Source: Galeopsis tetrahit
Lineage: Eukaryota; Streptophyta; Magnoliopsida; Lamiales; Lamiaceae
DNA: 64,000 nucleotides
Assembly: GCA_963675135.1 (NCBI GenBank)
Contig: OY776125.1
Span: 41,632,513-41,696,512, forward strand
Direction of reading: 5' to 3'
Shown: positions 52,049 to 62,063 of the stretch, in pieces
Numbering within the stretch: position 1 is the first letter of the stretch
How the letters are laid out: every line of letters begins with the position of its first letter
Made by a program: the position numbers and the translations under genes
The notes under the pieces: generated by a model
Seen by the model: only the letters and a program-made list of their open reading frames with translations
The model's database searches: none
Told to the model about the DNA's origin: nothing

Positions 52049-55000
52049 CCTTTCGTGCAGGAAAGGAGGGACCTATACAGAAAAGGAGGTCTAGTAGGAG
52101 AAACATGGTACATAGATAGTGGATGCTCAACTCATATGACCGGAACCAAAGCCCTGCTGACCAACTACATAGAAAAGAAAGGTCCAAAAGTCTTCTTTGG
52201 TGATAACGCGCACGGTAACACAAAAGGATATGGCACCCTTACAAATGGTGACATTGAGGTACATGATGTATCATATGTAGAAGGTTTAAAGTTTAATTTA
52301 TTATCTGTTTCTCATTTCTGTGACACTGGTTATTCAGTAAAATTCTCTAAAGATAAGTGTCTCATAAGTGACAAAAGAACAAAACAAAACCTTCTAACAG
52401 GATCTAGAAAAGGAAGTATGTATCTTGCAAATTGGAACAACTGTCCTAAGGATACATGTCTGCTTGTGAAGAGCCCTAAAGATGTCAGCTGGCTATGGCA
52501 TAAACGTCTTAGTCATCTGAACTTTAAGACTATGAACAAGTTAGCAAGGGAATCCTTAGTTGATGGTCTGCCTAATGAACTCTACTGTAAATATCAGGTT
52601 TGTGATGCATGTCAACAAGGAAAGCAAACAAAGGTCTCCTTCAAGACCAAGAAGACAGCATCAACCAGCAGAGCTCTTGAATTACTTCACATGGATCTTT
52701 TTGGACCAATCACTCCAACTACACTTACAGGGAGGAAGTACACTCTCATTGTTGTAGATGACTACTCCAAGTTTACTTGGGTTGTCTTCTTATACAAGAA
52801 GAGTGAAACTCAGCAGAGACTTCCTGAACTATTAAAGAGGATCCAAGTAGAGAAAGGAGAACCAATTGTTAAAATTAGAAGTGACAAAGGCACTGAATTC
52901 ATTAACTCTTATATTATTGCCTAATGTACCTCTAATGGTATCCAGCATGAGACAAGTGCAACAAGAACACCACAACAGAATGGTGTAGCTGAAAGAAGAG
53001 TCAGAACACTCAAAGAAGCTGCAAGAACACTCCTTGCTGAATTCTCAACTCCTAAAAGGCTATGGGCAGAAGCTATCAACATAGCTTGCCACACTCAAAA
53101 TAGGTCAGGTATTCACAAAATTCATAAGAAAACCCCATATGAACTGTGGAAAGGAAGAAAACCTAGAGTATCTTACTTTCATATATTTGGTTGTAAGTGT
53201 TTCATTCACAACAATGGAAAAAGTAAGTTGAATGCTTTTGATGCCAAAGCAGATGAGGGGATATTCTTGGGATACTCCTCAACTAGCAAAGCATTTAGAG
53301 TACTCAACAAACGAACCCTTCTTGTGGAAGAAACACCTCATGTTGTTTTTGATGAATCTTGTGAAAAGAGTGCAGTACAAACAGACTCTGATGTAGATTA
53401 GATGAAGAAACTAGTGATCAAGTCCAGACCAGATGAGTTTATTGAAGTCAATGAACCATTTCCTGAAGAACCAGAGGAGGATAAACCACACAGACCAGTC
53501 ACTAGATCTCAAACTCAAGCTGAGCAAGCTGACCAAAATCAAGATGCAACAATCCCAAATGCAAGGGGGAATGATCTCTTTGACACACAAGATACAGATG
53601 ATGATCGACCAAATCATGTCAACCCTCCTGATGGCACTAGAACAGATGAGAATCTAAGCTCATCTAATGCTGATACACCCGTGAGGCATACATGGAGGAA
53701 CAACCATCCATCAAACCTCATCTTAGGAGGAGCAGACTCAGGTGTCAAGACCAGAAGACAATTGAATCAGAACCCCCAATCATCTATGTTCTGCTGGTGT
53801 GCTTTCCTGTCCAACATTGAACCAGCTGACATAGAAGAAGCAATGACAGATAGCAATTGGATCACTGCTATGCAAGAAGAACTAAACCAATTCGAAAGAA
53901 ATGAAGTATGGGAATTGGTAGATCGTCCTGAAAACCACAATGTAGTAGGAACAAAGTGGGTATTCAAGAATAAGAAGGACGAAAATGATGTAATAACTAG
54001 AAATAAAGCAAGGCTAGTTGCAAAAGGATACTCACAATCTGAAGGAATTGACTATGATGAAACCTTTGCTCCAGTAGCCAGATTAGAAGCCATTCGACTG
54101 TTTCTAGCTTATGCATCATATATGGGTTTCAAAGTATATCAAATGGATGTCAAAAGTGCCTTTCTGAATGGTATTCTGGTAGAAGAAGTGTATGTAGAGC
54201 AGCCTCCAGGATTAGAAAAGGGAGATCAAGTATATCGTCTGAAGAAGGCTCTCTATGGACTAAAGCAAGCACCTAGAGCTTGGTATGACACATTGTCACA
54301 ATTCCTACTTGACAATGGCTACACAAAAGGCAAAGTTGATAGAACTCTTTTCAGAATACAAGAAGGAGAAGACATTCTAATGGTGCAAATATACGTAGAT
54401 GACATTATATTTGGATCACCCAATCAAGATATGTGCAAGAAGTTCTCTGAACTTATGCAAGGCAAATTCGAAATGAGCATGATGGGTGAGATGAATTACT
54501 TCATAGGACTCCAAGTCAAACAAAGTCCAGAAGGGATCTTCATCAATCAGTCCAAGTATACCAAAAGCCTATTAGAAAGATTCAAAGCTCTACAAAGTAA
54601 GACTACTAGAATTCCAATGATGACATCTTTCAAAATGGAACCAGATGAGTCTGGACAGGCAGTTGATCAAGCTGAATATAGAGCACTTATTGGATCTCTA
54701 CTATACCTTACAGCCAGCAGACCAGACATAACATTTGCTGTAGGAGTATGTGCTAGGTTTCAAGCAAACCCAAAGCAAAGTCATCTAGAAGCAACAAGGA
54801 AGATTCTCAAGTACCTAAAAGGAACAGTCAACCTAGGACTATGGTACCCTGCTGATGACAATCTAGATTTGAGTGGTTACTCTGACTCAGATTATGGTGG
54901 ATGCAGAATAGATAGGAAGTCCACATCTGGAACCTGTCAATTCCTAGGCAATAAATTAATTTCATGGTTCTCAAAGAAGCAAACATAAGTTGCAACCTCC

Positions 55001-55216
55001 ACCACTGAGGCAGAATATATGGCAGATGGAAGTTGTTGTAGTCAGCTGCTCTGGCTAGTTCAACAACTCAAGGATTACAATGTAGAGGCAAGAGAAGTCC
55101 CTATGGAGAGAATTCACACAGATATCCAAAGTCCAGACATCTTGACTAAGCCCCTAGCTGAAGAAAGATTCAAGACCCTATGCTACAACTTAGGACTCCT
55201 GGATCCAAGCACATGA
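52049..55216 (+). pseudogene. Element E pol, with nonsense changes and an RNase H deletion
   Basis: In frame with gag. Protease WYIDSGCSTHMTG keeps the catalytic Asp that D has lost. Pre-integrase HKRLSHL...CDACQQGK, integrase HMDLFG, RSDKG and QNGVAER, RT with QMDVKSAFLNG and YVDD, RNase H with YSDSDYGG. Stops at 52922-52924 (D has Tyr), 53399-53401 and 54986-54988 (D has Ser). After NVEAREVP about 41 residues present in D are missing in frame, removing the FCDSSS catalytic part of RNase H. Ends GLLDPST, as D. Not functional, but remarkably free of frameshifts. Confidence 0.85.
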
Positions 55217-55304
55217 AGAGAAAAGATCAGCTGAAGACCTCAGCTGATACAATTGCTGCAAACTAGGAGAATCAGATGAGGTGAATAGACACCCTCATCT
55301 TCAG

Positions 55305-55893
55305 GTAAGTTTTTCCCGATGAAGACAAATGAAGCTGAGGGAAAACATAGAGTCATTTAATCAAGGGGGAATCCATGATACCTTAAGAATCCTTGATAAA
55401 ATACTCAATCTTCTGCATTGCATAATACATATATATATACATACAGAAGACATGAACAAAGTTAATTGGTATTTATACTTAAGCAATGTATGCCTATGTA
55501 TAATAATAAACTATTCTTCATAAAATACTTTATCCTTATACATACATACAGTATACTATTGAGTTATACTTGGCTGGATTAATACACCATTCTTGGTTGG
55601 ATTAATCTTCACCGACTCAACAGTATGCATGCACTGTACGGATTCCAAATAACTCTTGCTCAGAATTTATAAATTCTGCATTCCATAAGATAGAATCTAA
55701 ATCTCTTTAAATGTGAACTCTTAGATCAAGAATCTCATTGTTGATCTTAAGAAGTAACTTTTCAGAAATTCAGACCTATCAACTCTATAGTTTTGTCATC
55801 TTTCACTCCACTACTTCATTTCTACCTCTATAAAAGGAGGAAGACATGAGAATACCTAAGAACACAAATTACTCACTATTATTCTTGTTTCAG
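55305..55893 (+). other. Putative intron after pol in element E (589 nt)
   Basis: Donor CTTCAG|GTAAGTT at 55305 and acceptor TTCTTGTTTCAG|GT at 55893, both conserved in D. It contains a purine run ATCAAGGGGGAATC near 55358 (also in D), TA-rich sequence and the TATAAAA box. Confidence 0.4.
55829..55835 (+). promoter_or_regulatory. TATAAAA box before the E 48-codon frame
   Basis: CCTCTATAAAAGGAGG, 67 bases before ATG 55896; matched in D at 66 bases. Confidence 0.45.
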
Positions 55894-55895
55894 GT

Positions 55896-56042
55896 ATGGA
55901 GAGAATCGAAAGAAGAGATGGCATGGACATCATCCCTCAACCAAGGTCATGGGTGAAGGAGATGAAGATTTGTCCTGAAGATGGAGATGATGCAGATCAG
56001 CATACTTGGCTTACCACACATAAGTATGCTTATGAAAACTAA
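55896..56042 (+). CDS. 48-codon conserved small open frame of element E
   Basis: ATG at 55896 to TAA at 56040-56042. Predicted peptide MERIERRDG..., with SWVKEMKICPE, DDAD and TWLT, exactly the same length as in D and 34 of 48 residues identical, without gaps. E has acquired at least five stops over about 1850 codons of gag-pol, yet this frame is clean. Differences are spread over all codon positions, so strong selection is not proven. Charged, no membrane segment. No family recognised. Could be a small protein, an upstream regulatory frame or chance. Confidence 0.45.
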   Translation: MERIERRDGMDIIPQPRSWVKEMKICPEDGDDADQHTWLTTHKYAYEN

Positions 56043-56897
56043 AGAAAGAAGAGACGTTCTTGTTGAAAACTAAAGAAAGAAGAGATGCAGAGGACAAAGT
56101 AGCAAACAAGCAGAGCTTCTTCTCCAGGGGAAGTTCTACATGGAGAGCTTGTTACCTAAGGCCACTTTGTCAAATCATATCAGAAAGACCAAGTTCCTGT
56201 CTTTCTCTTCACACTCCATTGAAGCACCTTTCAATCTTCTCCCTCCTACAAGAGGAGCGAAGAAATTCAACAAGGACACATTAAATGCTACATCCCATCT
56301 GATGATGAGGAACATCCGATGGTGAGGAGCACCTGAACCAGTGGGATATCATCTAGACCAATCCCACATGGTTAAAAGAAGGAGCTGAAAGATCCATCAA
56401 ACCAGGTTGGATCATCACAGCCGAAAGATCCATCCAACCAGGTTGGATCATTACACACAGAAGATTTACTCAGCACACTTCAATGCTCTACTCAGCTGAT
56501 AAGAAGATCAACTCAGCTTACCAGAAGACTTTCAAGAAAATCAACACACTTTTCGAAGAAATCAGAAGACTTCACTCTGCTGATCAGATCACTTTATCTT
56601 AGAGCATAATGACTATCTTTGATCATGTAATTAATTCTAGATTTATTCCTGAATGTAATTAAGGAAATTGGCCTATATAAGGAATGAAATTCACATATAG
56701 AAAACGGCCTTGATGATCAATTCTTGCAAAAATTTAGTCACAACGACTATTTTTGGTAATGATGTCATTCGTACTCAATTACTATTTTGCTAACAAATCA
56801 TCAAGTGACACATGGCAAATTCAGCCGGCAAAATTTAAGGAACGAGGCGAAATCAAAGAAGGAAATCTTGGGCTCTACTCCAAACTTGAATCGAATA
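56043..56897 (+). other. Spacer between the 48-codon frame and the E extra gene
   Basis: Direct repeat GAAAACTAAAGAAAGAAGAG right after the small frame. Two copies of GAAAGATCCATC.AACCAGG (about 56386 and 56423), the second containing the palindrome ATCCAACC-A-GGTTGGAT. A frame (56140-56325) matches part of a D frame but is shifted. Confidence 0.5.
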
Positions 56898-56943
56898 TGA
56901 CCGTTGGATTGTACATCTCTCAAGCTTTGTTGGAGTATATATA
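56898..56943 (+). promoter_or_regulatory. Promoter-like block before the E extra gene
   Basis: TGACCGTTGGA (56898-56908; reverse complement TCCAACGGTCA fits YCYAACGGYYA), then TATATATA at 56936-56943, then a CT-rich leader, with ATG at 57059, 123 bases after the TATA. D has the same layout. Confidence 0.5.
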
Positions 56944-57058
56944 CAAACCCTTAAACCTCTTCCAAATCCTTTTCTCTCACAATACTCAATTGCTCTCAAA
57001 TCACTCTCGTCCTGAATATCCTTTCTAAGCATTCCTACTCTAAAACTCAACATCAAGA

Positions 57059-57793
57059 ATGGCAATCATTAAGATTTACGACGAGAAGACCAAGAGCACC
57101 GACACTCTAGATACACAAAAATGGTCTAAGGAAGGAAAGGTTTTCACTGAGAATGCTCTGTTTTTCAAGGGCAAGCATACACCTGCGAACAAGGAGATCC
57201 TTCTTCGCTGCATCAACCTCAACCTTCGTGATTTTCTGGAAGCAGCACCAACAAATGTCTATGAACAAGACGTGCTGGCTTTTTACTCGAACGCTGTGAT
57301 GAAGGAATCTCAGGTTGAAAGTGTCATGGGTGGACACAAAGTTGAGATCTCAAGAGAGATCCTTCAGGAATTGTTCGGCTTATCAAGGGGAGAGATAGAC
57401 ATCTCTACCTACATTATGGGAAGAGAAAAAGAGTATATGGAGATGTTTACTAGTGGAAGGGTCAAGGCTGAGAATGCCTCTGGACTTAAGAAATCACAAC
57501 TCGACCCCAAGTTTCAAACCTTGATGGACATTGCAGGCAAGATGTTGCTTGGTAACACCTTTAGTCATGATGCTGTTACCACTTTGAAGGTTAGAGTTAT
57601 GGCTGCAATCTGGGATCAGATTGGTGGAGATTGGCAAGGGCTATTCTTGGATAGGATTGCTCTTGAGGCCAAAAAGGTTACATTGGACCTCCAATCAAGA
57701 GAATGGAAGGTGACATCAACTGTCAGCTTTGTCAACAAGCTGAGTGTTATTATTTCAGAAGTACAAGATGGGTCCTCATAAAGCATTTCACAC
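57059..57793 (+). pseudogene. Element E extra gene, N-terminal part before F
   Basis: Starts MAIIKIYDEKTK, matching D along 230 residues (FLEAAPTNVYEQD, ILQELFGLSRG, FSHDAVTTLKVRVMAAIWDQ). About 14 bases missing relative to D near 57755 shift the frame and bring a stop at 57779-57781. Element F is inserted at 57794, flanked by CACAC. The sequence resumes at 63294. Confidence 0.85.
57789..57793. repeat. Target site duplication of element F, left copy
   Basis: CACAC, repeated at 63294-63298. Confidence 0.85.
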
Positions 57794-59015
57794 TGATGAG
57801 TCGGATTTATTGCCTATTTTTGTGCTTTAATTGAATATTCTTTATGAATTAAATTGGTATTTTAGTGCATCTTTTTGACTCATTATTATATGTCTTTCAA
57901 TTACCTTGATATTTTAATTTCTTATTTAAATCAGGTGAAATTGAAGCATTTTAAATAATTAAGAGAAGAGAGGGTGTGAGAAGAAATTGGTTAAGTTTGA
58001 GAAGCCCATATTTTAGGCCCATGTCATAACTTATGCAAGAAATCATTTTTGGAGAAGAAGTCCAATGTAAAGTGGGCCGTGTGAGGGTTTTAAAAAGAAA
58101 TAAGATTGAAGAGAGAAAGATATACCTAGGGGCCGCGGGAATTGAAGCAGGCAGCTGGAGAGAGTCAGGAGGCAGCCTAGGCGTTCTTATGAATTCTTGG
58201 TTTACTCTTGTTATTTTGATATTTATGCGTAGCTAATTTTATTTACTCTAGCCCGAGGATGTGAACCCTGATTTAGTTATACCTTTTTAATTAAGTGATT
58301 AACGGTTTATTTGAATTTCTATTTCGATTTCGTTATTATTTGATTTTATGCGAAGCATGTTTTGATTAATAGATTTATTAGGACTGACCATCCGAGTTTA
58401 TTTGTTATCAATTCTAGTTAATTCACGATATATAATCCGTAATTGTTATATTATTGTGGATATTGTAGCAACTAAGGCAGAACACCTTAGGGGATAATAA
58501 CGTCTAGGTTGTATGAAACGAGCGTCTCGTATTCATAGTCTAGTTTATTCTATTGTTTTAGTTCTTTAATGCGTTCCTCGAGTTGAACTTTGAATACATG
58601 TTTTGGGGTTATTCGTAGGAATAGATTAATTGGGGGTCGTACTTTCTGATTAATTAAACATAAGAAACAATTCGAGTTAGTTTGGTCGTACCACTGACTT
58701 AGGGATAAGATTTGAGATTAGATTGAGATTACCGGGTTCACTAATTAAATTGGTTAAATTAATCAAGGGGAAGCAGTCCGAGGGCTAGATCGTTTTTAAT
58801 ATTTGATTTCTATTTATTTCGATTGCTTTTATTTTTTATGCTTTTTGGTAGAATTAGAAACCACCAACCAAACTCCCCCCCCCCATTTTTACTGCTTTCA
58901 TAACACAATTTATTCAATTGAGTTTCACCATTCCCTGTGGGATCGACCCTTACTTACTCTACTGCATAGTGGATATTTAAGGTATTTATTTTTGGGTGCC
59001 GGCGACAGCACACCA
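57794..59015 (+). repeat. Element F 5' LTR (1222 bp)
   Basis: Begins TGATGAGTCGG and ends GACAGCACACCA. Near-identical to 62064-63293. Confidence 0.9.
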
Positions 59016-59020
59016 AATTT

Positions 59021-59038
59021 TGGCGCCGTTGTCGGGGA
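59021..59038 (+). promoter_or_regulatory. Element F primer binding site (tRNA-Asp)
   Basis: TGGCGCCGTTGTCGGGGA, five bases after the LTR, differs at one base from the complement of the 3' end of plant tRNA-Asp. This primer is used by Athila elements. Confidence 0.8.
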
Positions 59039-59272
59039 ATGGTTGTAAATTTGATTGAATTTTTTGTGTTTTTAATTTCTGTCAAAAAATTCTGAAAATT
59101 CCAAAAAAAAAAAAAAAAAAAATTCTGAAAAAAATAATATTTTTTTGATTGCACGCTGCTACTGTTTTCATTGTTTCTGTTTAGCATATTTCTACTAACA
59201 CTGACCCTCTCAGCGTCTCTTGTTCAGGTTTTATAGATTGTTTGCAATTTTGTTCTCTCTCTTTTGTCAGAT

Positions 59273-60110
59273 ATGTATGATTTCAGGTATGAGAACTATC
59301 AAGGCACTTACTCCGCTGACGATTATTGGAACCCATACCATGATCAAAGGCCTCAACTATTTAGAAATTTTGGGAGGACTTATGATAATAGTGGGTGGAT
59401 TAGCTCTAAGCAAAACTCTGAACCCTCATTTGAAGATTTGTTGAAAACTATGGAGTTGAACACGTTGAATTTTCAACGGAGAAACCAGTTGACACATACG
59501 AGCTTGGTGGATGAACAAAACAGTGGTGAGAGGAGCTTTGAACCATCACTGGCTGATTTGTTGAAGTCCATAGAAGCCAATACGAAGGAATTTCAACAAA
59601 ATACACAAGCACACATAAGGGATTCAGAGTCTAGGCGAAAGAATTTGGAGGTTCAAATGAGTCAAATGACGAATGTCATAAGCCAAATGCAAACACAATG
59701 GAGTGAAAATCAAGTGGATATTGTTGTAGAGCATGCCCAAGATAGCAAGATTGAGAGAGAATTTGAAACAGAGGATGAATATTATTTTGAAAATTTTACG
59801 AACGAGGATGATTTAGGGTCTGAGAGGGTTGATTATGAAAATTGTGGTGCAGAAACAGACACTGGACCTATCTGTGTCAAAGAGCTTGGAATGGAAATTG
59901 AGGTGAGTTCATGTGAATTATTTCCTATTATTTCTAATCCATCTGTATTTCCTTGCAGGGTCCAGGACGATGAAAAAGAGAATAAAGAGCAGGATGTGAT
60001 TGACATATATCGGACGGTCAGATACCTTTGTTTGATCTGATAGAAGAGCCACTACCAAGATATGCCAAGCTACTGAATGAGTTGTTTACCAACAAAAAAG
60101 GGTTATCTTG
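59273..60110 (+). pseudogene. Element F gag-like remnant
   Basis: From ATG 59273 (MYDFRYENYQ) about 250 codons are open to 60040. It contains two similar helical segments (EPSFEDLLKTMELNTLNFQ and EPSLADLLKSIEANTKEFQ), an RRKNLEVQMSQM stretch like the coiled segment near the end of Athila/Tat gag, and an acidic tail. Near 60020 the frame shifts into a piece reading PLPRYAKLLNELFTNKK, which is like the sequence leading to the protease in that group. The capsid core normally preceding is absent, so this is only the C-terminal part of gag. Confidence 0.6.
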
Positions 60111-60275
60111 GAATGGAAAAAGTCTAATGGGAGAGAGAATCTACTCTCGATGGAAGATGCCACTAGATGTGAAAGATTATTTTACTCCTATTACGTGAAA
60201 GAGAAGTTGATTGTCGAGCCAACGACATTAAGAAAAGGCGCTTATTGGGAGGCAAACCAATGTTTACTTAGTTTT
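60111..60275 (+). pseudogene. Junction of the large pol deletion in element F
   Basis: Sequence related to the protease side is followed within about 110 bases by GTCGAGCCAACGACATTAAG and GCTTATTGGGAGGCAA, which in Athila-type elements mark the end of the pol frame. Hence almost the whole pol is deleted here. Confidence 0.5.
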
Positions 60276-60335
60276 TATTTTGTTTTGCTTTTAATTACGT
60301 TTTTGTGTGTTTGTGTGTCAGGAGAGGATTTCAGA

Positions 60336-60420
60336 TAAGGCGTGGGCACGCCTTAAGTAAATACTTCTCCTGGAATTTATCTTTCATTGAAGTGGCAAGA
60401 TAAGGCGTGGGCACGCCTTA
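60336..60420 (+). repeat. Duplicated palindrome in element F
   Basis: TAAGGCGTG-GG-CACGCCTTA occurs at 60336-60355 and 60401-60420: two identical 9-bp stems with a two-base loop, each followed by CTCTCCTGGAA-like sequence. Confidence 0.8.
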
Positions 60421-60549
60421 ACAAAACACCTCTCCTGGAACTTTGTTTGCATCATTCCTGTTGCTTGATTAGTTTTTATTTTATTTATTTAGTTTTTATT
60501 TTATTTTATTTTATTATTTCTATTCCTTTCTTTCTTTCTTGGAAACAGG

Positions 60550-61060
60550 CCCATCACATTGCAGAAACCTACCCTCCAATCAACCGCCTCCCAATCTCTC
60601 TCTTGCCGGATCACAGTAACGCCGCGCCTCTACGTGTGCCGCCGCAATTATTCCGATCGCCGCGGCTGCGTACAACCATCGCACGCGTCCTCCCCCTGCA
60701 GCGCCGCATCTCCAACGCCGATCGCGGGACCCCCTTTCTTCGCCGGAAATTCAGGCCTGAGCCTCCGCTTCTCACTCCACCGGCGACCTCCCACCAAGGC
60801 GAGCAAATCCAGTGCTCAGCCGCCCACATACCCTCTCTCGCGCAACCAATCCAGTCAGAGCAGCGACGCTTTGTCACTCACCGAAAAAACCGCCCCGCCT
60901 GCCTGATTTACCGGCCGCGCAATTACCGACATATCCACCGGGGTTTCTCTGGCCCCGACGTCGCGCGGCTCTCGCCGCCGCTGCATCACACACGTACCAG
61001 GTCCGATTGCTGTCGCCGATAGTAGCAGAGCCAACGCGACACCCAACACTCACCACACCT
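60550..61060 (+). other. GC-rich insert in element F
   Basis: About 500 bases rich in CpG, sharply different from the AT-rich flanks, with overlapping frames of Pro/Arg-rich composition in several phases. It may be a captured first exon or leader, but no protein family can be named. Confidence 0.45.
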
Positions 61061-62047
61061 TAGAATCCGGTACCCCCGTTCCACTCTATTTTCATTTTTA
61101 TACGGTGTTATCATTTTTATCTCTTGCTTTATACTTTAGTGCTAAGGGACTAACACCTGTTTAAGTGTGGGGGGAGTGAATTATCATGTGTGGCGTCTCT
61201 CTTGTTCTTGTGTTTTGTATATGTTGTATTGGGCATTCTTGAGTGTTTGAAACTTGATGATTTGAGTATTTGCATATGAGTCTAGAGGATGAATTTTTCT
61301 TTTTGTTAAATATGTTGTGATCTTTGGTAGTTTGTCCCGATTGATGATTGGATTCGATATTCATGCTTGAGTGGTGGAATCGAGTTGATTTTTGGTTATT
61401 TTGGTGCTGAAGTAGTTCTAAATTTCTTGTATTTTGGGTAAATTTGTTTTGGTTCTCTTAAGAAGGAAAATCTGAGTTGGTGGACGAAGTCGAAAAATAT
61501 TGAAATAATCGAGGATGGAGAAAAAAAAAAGGAGTTGAGTTGAAAAGTATTGAAATGAAAAAAATAACGAGGGGCTGAAACAGCTACCTGCTTGAGGGGG
61601 CTCATGTGCTTTGAATGAAAAATTAATAACACAAAAAAGAGCTAAAACCCGAAAAGTAGAGAGGAGCTGCGGACCTCGTTTGAAAGTTGAAGAAAAAAAA
61701 ATTCCAATTCCAAGAAAAAAAAAAGAGACAGACGCCACCTAGATTGTACTTTGATAGAGGATTGAATCAAATGAACTAAAAACAAGGTTTTAAGGAACAA
61801 CTGATATACTCGGGATGATCGTTAATTGATAAGTTTCATGCTTAGGTGTGAGTAAAAGGTCTTAATTGTATAAGAGGGACGAGTTACTTTTGATTATGGC
61901 TCAAAAAGCAAATTCAAATGCTAGAGTTATGTGGAAGTATTTTTGTTAATCTTGTTCGAACATTTGAGCAGTTGGTGTTGGTTGTGTTATTGATATGGTA
62001 CTGTTTTCCCTTTTATTCTAATTATTGCTTGAGGACAAGCAATGGTT
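61061..62047 (+). other. Element F 3' non-coding region
   Basis: No gene. A polypurine-like TTTAAGTGTGGGGGGAG occurs at about 61158-61174, in addition to the 3' tract, followed by AG-rich sequence. Confidence 0.5.
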
Positions 62048-62063
62048 CAAGTGTGGGGGGATT
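62048..62063 (+). promoter_or_regulatory. Element F 3' polypurine tract
   Basis: CAAGTGTGGGGGGATT ends at the LTR start TGATGAG; typical of Athila-type elements. Confidence 0.75.

Noticed and set aside
51912..52060. GGTAAGATTTGG and TTTCGTGCAG|G around the gag-pol boundary as a spliced intron
   Set aside because: The sites look good, but the intron would be 149 nt in E and joining the exons leaves gag and pol in different frames; the corresponding join in D also fails. The in-frame TAA is the simpler description.
60387..61022. 211-codon frame in element F as a protein gene
   Set aside because: Begins in AT-rich non-coding sequence and runs through the CpG-rich block with Pro/Arg-rich composition, with competing frames on both strands.
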